A stretch of DNA of 34,146 nucleotides from Candidatus Uhrbacteria bacterium. Lineage in GTDB: Bacteria > Patescibacteriota > Patescibacteriia > UBA9934. Position numbers and translations under genes: made by a program. The notes beneath the pieces were generated by a model that saw only the letters and a program-made list of their open reading frames with translations, was not told the origin of the DNA and made no database searches. Shown in pieces: positions 29,481-34,146 of the stretch (position 1 is the first letter of the stretch; every line of letters starts with the position of its first letter). The stretch lies in NCBI GenBank assembly GCA_903848275.1, contig CAINGB010000003.1, positions 1 through 34,146 on the forward strand, written 5' to 3'.

Positions 29481-31052
29481 ATGCTCACCTCTAACGACTA
29501 TTTCGACGCCTCGACCCAATCCCTCCGTTCCCCGGGGGCCATTCGCGGCGCCCTCTTCTCTGCCGGGGCGACCGAACAAGCCGAGGCCTACCGCCTCATG
29601 ACCAAAGTGGCCCAAGCCTTTGCCGCCGCTGGTGGCCGCGCCCTCATGGTCGGTGGTAGCGTGCGCGATCTTTTGCTCGGCGAAATCTTCCATGATCTCG
29701 ACCTCGAGGTTTACGGCCTGTCCGCGGATGACGTCGAATTCATCGCTAGTCGCTTTGGCGAAGTTGGCACCGTGGGTAAAGCCTTTGCTATCGTCAAACT
29801 GGTCGCCGAGGGCGTGGATATCGATCTCGCCTTACCCCGTCGTGACAGCAAGGTTGCGGACGGTCATCGCGGTTTCGAAGTCGTCGCCGATCCTCATCTA
29901 ACTCCGGAAGAAGCTGCCCGTCGCCGCGACTTCACCATCAACGCTATCGCGGCCGATCCGCTGACCGGCGCCATCATCGACCCTTTCAACGGTTTGGCTG
30001 ACCTCGAAGCTGGCCTTCTCCTCGTCGTCGACGCTGACACTTTCGTCGAGGATCCTCTCCGCGTTCTCCGCGCCGTTCAATTCGTTGCTCGCTTTAACTT
30101 GGACGTCGATCCCGCCACTTTCGATCTCTTAAAATCAATGATCCCGTCCCTCACCGAACTTGCCCCAGAACGCATCGGCGGCGAATGGCGTAAACTTCTC
30201 CTTCAAGCTGCGCAGCCATCACTCGGCCTCGCCTTAGCTTTCAACCTCGGCGCTATCGAGTCACTTCACCCAGAACTCTTCGCCCTCAAATCAACCCCCC
30301 AAGAACCCGAGTGGCACCCCGAGGGTGACGTCTGGATTCACACCCTCATGGTCATCGACGAAGCTGCCAAAATTGTCTGGCAGTCGGGCTTGGGCTCCGA
30401 GCGCGCTCTCACCGTCATGCTGGGCGCCCTCTGCCACGACTTCGGTAAACCAGCCGTCACGCAGGTGGAAAATGGCCGTCTCCGTTCCCACGGCCACGAA
30501 GAAGCGGGGGAGGCGCCAACTCGCAGCTTCCTAGCCAAACTCTACATCGGCAGCGACATCGTGGAAGCCGTCGTCGGCCTGGTTCGCGATCACATGAAGC
30601 CTTTCCGTTACTGGTGCGACGACACCCAAAACGGTAAACCAATCACGGACGGCGCCATCCGTCGTTTAGCTGTGCGCATCGACCCCGGCACCATCACCGA
30701 ACTCGCCCTCGTCGCTGAAGCTGACTACTTCGGCCGCGGGTTCACCACGTTGGTCGCGACCGACGTGGCTGTTCGTACTTTCGAAGCAGGTCCCTGGCTC
30801 ACCGCCCGCGCTAACGCCCTCGGCGTCCTCACCTCACCTCCACCTCACCTCCTCCGCGGCCAAGAACTCCTGGATCTCGGCTTTCCCCCCGGCCCTCTCC
30901 TCGGCCGCCTCATCAAACTGGCGGATCTCCTCCGCGACGAGCATGAAATTAATCATTTCAAAATTATCTCGATTCTCAAGGAAATCCCCCTCACTCCCGC
31001 TGGCGGCCGTGATATTGCTGCTGCAATTGACGCTTTAGAGGCGCTTCGGTAA
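29481..31052 (+). CDS. cca: CCA-adding tRNA nucleotidyltransferase with HD domain
   Basis: The 523-aa product has the class II nucleotidyltransferase head: VGGSVRDLLLG (GGSVRD at 58-63) and D72-L-D74, then RRRDFTINAIAADPLTG and EDPLRVLRAVQFVARF. An HD-type phosphohydrolase domain follows: WIHTLMVIDEA, LCHDFGKPAVTQ, HGHEEAGE and VRDHMKPFRYW. The enzyme adds or repairs the 3' CCA of tRNAs in the cytoplasm. It is longer than minimal CCA enzymes because of the HD part and a C-terminal extension. The tRNA-Gly in this window already encodes CCA, so here it probably repairs ends. No Shine-Dalgarno is seen. Confidence 0.93.
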   Translation: MLTSNDYFDASTQSLRSPGAIRGALFSAGATEQAEAYRLMTKVAQAFAAAGGRALMVGGSVRDLLLGEIFHDLDLEVYGLSADDVEFIASRFGEVGTVGKAFAIVKLVAEGVDIDLALPRRDSKVADGHRGFEVVADPHLTPEEAARRRDFTINAIAADPLTGAIIDPFNGLADLEAGLLLVVDADTFVEDPLRVLRAVQFVARFNLDVDPATFDLLKSMIPSLTELAPERIGGEWRKLLLQAAQPSLGLALAFNLGAIESLHPELFALKSTPQEPEWHPEGDVWIHTLMVIDEAAKIVWQSGLGSERALTVMLGALCHDFGKPAVTQVENGRLRSHGHEEAGEAPTRSFLAKLYIGSDIVEAVVGLVRDHMKPFRYWCDDTQNGKPITDGAIRRLAVRIDPGTITELALVAEADYFGRGFTTLVATDVAVRTFEAGPWLTARANALGVLTSPPPHLLRGQELLDLGFPPGPLLGRLIKLADLLRDEHEINHFKIISILKEIPLTPAGGRDIAAAIDALEALR

Positions 31053-31055
31053 GGT
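31027..31055 (+). promoter_or_regulatory. Candidate promoter of the 31073-31732 gene
   Basis: TTGACG (31027-31032), 17 bp, TAAGGT (31050-31055). The -10 box includes the TAA stop of cca. Coding constraint makes this less certain. Confidence 0.4.
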
Positions 31056-31072
31056 TCTTGGCGAGGTGAAAC

Positions 31073-31732
31073 ATGTTTCCAGTTCCTCGTTCCTTTCGTA
31101 ATCGTCGACCAACCGATCTGCAGGAAATCATCGACGGCCAGGCTCATGGCTTGCCCTCGAGTCCCATCACCTGCTTCGCCGAAGTCAGTGGCTTGGCTTC
31201 TGACGTCGAGCGTGCTCTACGTCACAACCAAACCGCCGAAGTGCGCGAGACCATGAGCCAGCTCGGCTACATGATCCTCGTCTCGGCCACCCGGTCGCAC
31301 GTTTTCATGAGCAACGCTCTGGCTCTCAAGTATCCCGGCTTCTGTCTTCGTTGCCAGAAGCGCCGCCGTTGCCAGTGCAAGCAGACGGATCGCCTGCCAG
31401 CCGTCGAGCTCATCGGTCAACCAGCACCTCATCTGGTTCGGTACTCGCTGCTCACCTGGCAGGGTCGACTGCACCGCCTGTACTACGCAGCGAACAGGAA
31501 GAACGGTCTGGTGGTCACCTGGGGTCGTCTCATGGCAGAGATCGGTGAAGCCTGGCGCGAGATTGGTCGACGGGGGAGTCCCAATCAAGCCGACCACTAC
31601 CCATTGCACAACGAGTTCGCGGACGTCTTCGCTTGGTGGTTGGCCCTGGTCAACCTTCTCGACCTCACCGCCGAGGAACTCATCTACGAAGTCTACTCGG
31701 CCCGCGCCAATTCCTCTCGCCATCAAGCCTAG
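31073..31732 (+). CDS. MazG-like protein with two helical halves and a Cys cluster
   Basis: The 219-aa product has a C-terminal MazG-like half: LMAEIGEAWREIGRRG then NEFADVFAWWLALVNLLDLTAEELIYEVYS, the E-x-x-E...E-x-x-D layout of all-alpha NTP pyrophosphohydrolases. The N-terminal half (CFAEVSGLASDVERAL, MSQLGYMILVSATRSHVFMSNALALKYPG) looks like a degenerate second copy. Between them is a C-x2-C-x5-C-x-C cluster (CLRCQKRRRCQC) that probably binds zinc. It may cleave an aberrant nucleotide, but the substrate is unknown. The start is fixed by GAGGTGAAACATG. That 13-nt context is also used by the zinc-ribbon gene at 32263. Confidence 0.75.
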   Translation: MFPVPRSFRNRRPTDLQEIIDGQAHGLPSSPITCFAEVSGLASDVERALRHNQTAEVRETMSQLGYMILVSATRSHVFMSNALALKYPGFCLRCQKRRRCQCKQTDRLPAVELIGQPAPHLVRYSLLTWQGRLHRLYYAANRKNGLVVTWGRLMAEIGEAWREIGRRGSPNQADHYPLHNEFADVFAWWLALVNLLDLTAEELIYEVYSARANSSRHQA

Positions 31733-31753
31733 CGCTGACCCTGTAGCCCCTCC

Positions 31754-31788
31754 GACCCGACGTGTCCGCACGCCGGGTCTTGCTTTTT
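31754..31788 (+). terminator. Terminator of the 31073-31732 gene
   Basis: GACCCG-a-CGTG (31754-31764) pairs with CACG-c-CGGGTC (31769-31779) around TCCG, followed by TTGCTTTTT. Confidence 0.85.
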
Positions 31789-31794
31789 ATCGTC

Positions 31795-31822
31795 TTTACT
31801 TAATCGCCAATTCTGTTACAAT
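31795..31822 (+). promoter_or_regulatory. tRNA-Gly promoter
   Basis: TTTACT (31795-31800), 16 bp, TACAAT (31817-31822) with TGT before it. The predicted start is about 13 nt before the mature tRNA. Confidence 0.6.
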
Positions 31823-31842
31823 TCTCCCGTACCGATATCCCT

Positions 31843-31917
31843 GCGGGTGTCGTATAACGGCTATTATTCGTGGTTTCCAACCATGTGACGCGGGTTCGAT
31901 TCCCGCCACCCGCTCCA
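31843..31917 (+). tRNA. tRNA-Gly (anticodon UCC)
   Basis: The 75-nt cloverleaf has acceptor GCGGGTG/CACCCGC, a D arm, and anticodon stem CGTGG/CCATG around TTTCCAA (anticodon TCC). The T arm is GCGGG-TTCGATT-CCCGC, with discriminator T and encoded CCA (31915-31917). UCC reads GGA and GGG glycine codons. It has its own promoter and terminator. Confidence 0.96.
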
Positions 31918-31920
31918 AAA

Positions 31921-31949
31921 ACTCCCCGGCTTCGGCTGGGGAGTTTTTG
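31921..31949 (+). terminator. Terminator of tRNA-Gly
   Basis: ACTCCCCGGC (31921-31930), TTCG tetraloop, GCTGGGGAGT (31935-31944), then TTTT. Confidence 0.9.
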
Positions 31950-32044
31950 TATATCGGCAATTTTTTTAGTGTCGTTGCTCCACAAAAACAAGACTCCCGG
32001 CCAACAGGCAGCAGGAGTCAGAACGACGGGGGGAGGGCGGGGCA

Positions 32045-32263
32045 TCACTTGTTCTTCTTGGACTGCGCGAGCGCGATCGGCGTTTGGTCGACCGTCTCAC
32101 CGTTTTCACCACCAGTCCTGATTCTGATTGGTTTGCCACAGTATTCGCAGTCGAAGTCATAGCCACTACCATTGCTGAATGTTCTACTGGCAACATTAGC
32201 GTAGCTGGTCGGCTGTTTACACTTTTCGTAAGGGCAGATTACCATCTGTTTCGTTTGAGCCAT
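32045..32263 (-). CDS. Small zinc-ribbon protein, 72 aa
   Basis: The product begins MAQTKQMVICPYEKCKQPTS and has two cysteine pairs, C-x4-C (CPYEKC) and C-x2-C (CEYCGKPIRIR), about 24 residues apart, as in single zinc ribbons. A polar Gln/Lys-rich tail ends in SKKNK. It may bind nucleic acid or a protein partner, but no specific family is recognised. GGAGGT lies five bases before the ATG in the context GGAGGTGAAACATG. The gene is downstream of the NrnA-like gene on the same strand and may be co-transcribed or have its own promoter. Confidence 0.75.
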   Translation of the reverse strand: MAQTKQMVICPYEKCKQPTSYANVASRTFSNGSGYDFDCEYCGKPIRIRTGGENGETVDQTPIALAQSKKNK

Positions 32264-32315
32264 GTTTCACCTCCGAGCACTATTCAACCACATTAAACCG
32301 AACAGTGCCAGGTGT

Positions 32316-32343
32316 GTGCTAGGTACTACCCAGTACCTAGCAC
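32316..32343 (-). terminator. Perfect 12-bp hairpin after the NrnA-like gene
   Basis: GTGCTAGGTACT (32316-32327) pairs perfectly with AGTACCTAGCAC (32332-32343) around a 4-nt loop, 3 nt beyond the stop codon at 32347-32349. No T-run follows on the minus strand, so it may be a processing or stability hairpin rather than a terminator. Confidence 0.5.
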
Positions 32344-32346
32344 GAA

Positions 32347-33393
32347 CTAAGCACTGGCAACTTCTAGAAAATTCACATTCATGTCACCACTTCTAATTAG
32401 TGGCTTTTCGTCGACCAATACAGTCTTCTCGGTCCGCACAATCTTCCATGCCCCTTCCACCTCTTGTAGTCTGGCTTCCGCAATCCGGAACCCAGCCGCC
32501 AGTTTATGCCCACCTCCGCCATACCTAGCCGCCACTGCCGCCACATCCCGTCCTCGTGATCTCATACTTCCCTTAACACTCCCATCCTCACTCTCCCGCA
32601 AAATCAAAATCGCTTCTGCGTCGACCAGTGACGCATTCAAAAAATTAGAAATACTCGATGTATCGACTTCCGGATTCCCAAACTCCGCCAAATCACTTTG
32701 CAACAATACCGTACACAAAGCGTCGAACTCAGTATTAAAATGCAGTCGTGAAAATAATCGTCCCCAAATCTGCAACACACTGACGGACTTGTTCATCATC
32801 GTCTTCTCAATCACCTGGTTGAGCTTAGCCCCGAGCTTGGTCAATTCCACCGCCGCTTCAAAGGCCGCCGTAGTCGTGTTGCTCGTCGTAAAAAGGGAAG
32901 TGTCGGTGCAAACACCAGTCAACAAACTCTGCGCCGCCTGCTTGTTCATGGGCAAGTCATGACGCTTCATAAACCGCCAGACTACGTCCGCTGTGCTGGC
33001 CGCCTTTGGTTCCAGCACATTGTAAGTGCCGTACTTCGGGTTGGTCGCATGATGATCAAACATGATGAGCGGAACTTTGCGCGGCATCAGCGGCAACTTA
33101 TTTTTTATGTAGAGCCCGTCCGAGCAATCACAAATTATCAGCAGGTCGACAGTCTTATCTGCAAACACCAGGTCATCTGTCCGAATTACTTTCACATTCG
33201 GCAAAAACGCGAACTGCTCGGGGATCTCTTTGGGCGAGTAAACCGTCACCTCTTTACCCATCTCAATCAGCACCGCATACCAGCCCAAAGTCGACCCCAA
33301 AGTATCGCCGTCGAGTCTCTCATCCGTCAACAACAAAACATGGCCAGCCCGACCGAGCAACTCGACAATTGGCTTCTCCGCAATGCTCGTCAT
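32347..33393 (-). CDS. DHH/DHHA1 phosphoesterase, NrnA-like
   Basis: The 348-aa product has the NrnA order of motifs. These are DGDTLGSTLGWYAVL (first metal motif), LLIICDCSD (D-x-x-D), IMFDHHATNPKYG (DHH), a TGVCTDTSLFTTSNTT segment, and the DHHA1 signature RYGGGGHKLAAGF near the C-terminus. NrnA degrades short oligoribonucleotides and dephosphorylates 3'-phosphoadenosine 5'-phosphate. This is a second DHH enzyme in the window, of a different subfamily from 25525-26460. No Shine-Dalgarno precedes the ATG. TTTAAT ends 7 bases upstream on the minus strand, so it may be leaderless. Confidence 0.88.
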   Translation of the reverse strand: MTSIAEKPIVELLGRAGHVLLLTDERLDGDTLGSTLGWYAVLIEMGKEVTVYSPKEIPEQFAFLPNVKVIRTDDLVFADKTVDLLIICDCSDGLYIKNKLPLMPRKVPLIMFDHHATNPKYGTYNVLEPKAASTADVVWRFMKRHDLPMNKQAAQSLLTGVCTDTSLFTTSNTTTAAFEAAVELTKLGAKLNQVIEKTMMNKSVSVLQIWGRLFSRLHFNTEFDALCTVLLQSDLAEFGNPEVDTSSISNFLNASLVDAEAILILRESEDGSVKGSMRSRGRDVAAVAARYGGGGHKLAAGFRIAEARLQEVEGAWKIVRTEKTVLVDEKPLIRSGDMNVNFLEVASA

Positions 33394-33450
33394 AATTTAG
33401 ATTAAAACCCAACCAGGCAGCTTACATTTTATCCCAATAAAACGCAATTA

Positions 33451-33490
33451 TTTGGTCTACATCGAATGTATACACTCGATGTAGACCAAA
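33451..33490. repeat. 40-bp near-perfect palindrome
   Basis: TTTGGTCTACATCGA (33451-33465) is the exact reverse complement of TCGATGTAGACCAAA (33476-33490). The ten bases between them are also palindromic around GTATAC except for one mismatched pair (33466/33475). It ends 5 bp before the -35 of the 33549 gene and lies in the divergent region next to the NrnA-like gene. It may be an operator, a protein-binding site or a cruciform-forming element. Confidence 0.7.
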
Positions 33491-33495
33491 CCCCG

Positions 33496-33525
33496 TTGAC
33501 GCTTCGCCCCATTTTCCGCTATATT
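33496..33525 (+). promoter_or_regulatory. Promoter of the 33549-33998 gene
   Basis: TTGACG (33496-33501), 18 bp, TATATT (33520-33525). Predicted leader about 17 nt, containing AGGAG. Confidence 0.62.
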
Positions 33526-33548
33526 TTAGCAGTCATAGGAGTGACATC

Positions 33549-33998
33549 ATGGCCAGAACTCGTCAAATTCCCATTCCCAATCAATCCCCAGCAGCCACCT
33601 TCGGTTTGGGCGGCGTCAGCTCAGTTGACATCGAGCCTCGTTCCGCCCCAGGCCTCGCCGGCGTGCCACAGCAGGCCCCGTACAGTCCCGGTCAGTTCGA
33701 CCGCATGCACGGTGCGCCAACACCACCAAGGATGCCGCGTTTGACGCCAGACTTCGAGGACTTCACGCCAGACGGCGACAACACCGCCAACCCAGGCTCG
33801 CAAAGCCCAGCGGCCATCTTGCATGCCGAGTTCATCATGCGACTCCAGGACTTCCGCACCGACGCGGTCGCCCTGGCCAACCTCGGCGACACCATCATCC
33901 CGCCCGACGCCGAACTGGCCAAGATGAAGCTCGGCGAACTGCGCACTCTCCTCACCCAGGCTGGCTACCAGTCACCCCTGCCCACTACGTCAACCTGA
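33549..33998 (+). CDS. Hypothetical protein, 149 aa, disordered N-terminal half
   Basis: The product begins MARTRQIPIPNQSP. Its first ~85 residues are rich in Pro, Gly, Ser and Gln and are probably disordered. The rest is helical (AAILHAEFIMRLQDFRTDAVALAN and ELAKMKLGELRTLLTQAGY). There is no signal peptide or membrane helix, and I do not recognise the family. AGGAG (33537-33541) lies seven bases upstream in the context AGGAGTGACATCATG. It is a single-gene unit with its own promoter and terminator. The stop is TGA. Confidence 0.72.
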   Translation: MARTRQIPIPNQSPAATFGLGGVSSVDIEPRSAPGLAGVPQQAPYSPGQFDRMHGAPTPPRMPRLTPDFEDFTPDGDNTANPGSQSPAAILHAEFIMRLQDFRTDAVALANLGDTIIPPDAELAKMKLGELRTLLTQAGYQSPLPTTST

Positions 33999-34010
33999 CG
34001 TTCAGCCGTT

Positions 34011-34052
34011 GCCGCTCCGTCTCTCACCGAGGCGCGAGCGGCCTCATTTTTT
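34011..34052 (+). terminator. Terminator of the 33549-33998 gene
   Basis: GCCGCTC (34011-34017) pairs with GAGCGGC (34036-34042), and CGTCTC pairs with GAGGCG inside with one G-T pair. The loop is TCACC, and CTCATTTTTTC follows. Confidence 0.85.
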
Positions 34053-34064
34053 CTACTAAGCGAA

Positions 34065-34088
34065 ACCCCCCGCGCGAGGGCAGGGGGT
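34065..34088 (-). terminator. Possible terminator for a minus-strand gene beyond the right edge
   Basis: ACCCCC (34065-34070) pairs with GGGGGT (34083-34088). On the minus strand the hairpin is followed by TTCGCTT. No gene can be assigned to 34089-34146. Confidence 0.35.
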
Positions 34089-34146
34089 CGACGACGCTCT
34101 CAGCTTCTCACTCTATGCGCGGCACAGTTCTGCTGCCTACGGTCAA

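Noticed and set aside
31843-31917. tRNA-Gly as a sign of UGA-to-glycine recoding
   Set aside because: The anticodon is UCC, not UCA, and UGA is used as a stop at the ends of several genes (4721, 8864, 9742, 33998).
1-34146. CRISPR arrays, insertion sequences, prophage or rRNA genes
   Set aside because: No regularly spaced repeats, transposase or integrase motifs, phage structural genes or rRNA signatures were seen on either strand.

Overview
The window is bacterial and most likely from a Patescibacteria (Candidate Phyla Radiation) genome with GC near the middle of the range. I base this on gene content and style, not on a database search. RpoB is short (1094 aa). The rpsF-ssb-rpsR operon is not followed by rplI. 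Genes are tightly packed with many small orphans. One protein (8049-8756) carries a tail that I recognise from CPR proteins, with a G-L-R-x-K-K-Y-C-I-x-N pattern. The exact lineage cannot be fixed from this sequence alone.

Layout. 1-1653 (-): a membrane-anchored Ser/Thr kinase cut by the left edge. 1871-4592 (+): rpsF-ssb-rpsR, a terminator, then epmA-like and efp. 4721-5350 (-): an orphan. 5489-8756 (+): a three-gene module of a four-helix membrane protein, a HerA/VirB4-like ATPase and a CPR repeat-type protein. 8864-10152 (-): three small orphan genes, each with its own promoter. 10251-14525 (+): ftsK, a RodZ-like gene and recA. 14705-17580: a solitary PemK/MazF-like toxin gene, a 48-aa membrane protein, two exported proteins and an orphan. 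17581-25425: a structured region, a strong promoter, a long leader and rpoB-rpoC. 25525-28273: a Prune-like DHH phosphoesterase, a Nudix-kinase fusion and ruvC. 28384-31732: ddl, a CCA-adding enzyme and a MazG-like protein. 31843-31917: tRNA-Gly(UCC). 32045-33393 (-): a zinc-ribbon protein and an NrnA-like DHH phosphoesterase. 33549-33998 (+): an orphan.

The most striking pattern is that genes start in two different ways. Conserved housekeeping genes (rpsF, ssb, rpsR, efp, ftsK, recA, rpoB, rpoC, ddl and others) have no Shine-Dalgarno sequence. Several have a -10 box ending 7-9 nt before the ATG, which points to leaderless mRNAs. The kinase and almost all small orphan genes have a clear Shine-Dalgarno, a real 5' leader, usually a TTGAC-type -35 box at 17-18 bp spacing, and in several cases their own terminator. 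Some unrelated orphans also share start context and terminator apex.

Other points worth checking are a Nudix hydrolase fused to a PhnN/guanylate-kinase-like domain, a 40-bp near-perfect palindrome before the last gene, a 17-bp inverted repeat around 89 nt just upstream of the rpoB promoter, and a terminator-like hairpin in the rpoB leader. No rRNA gene, CRISPR array, insertion sequence or prophage was seen.
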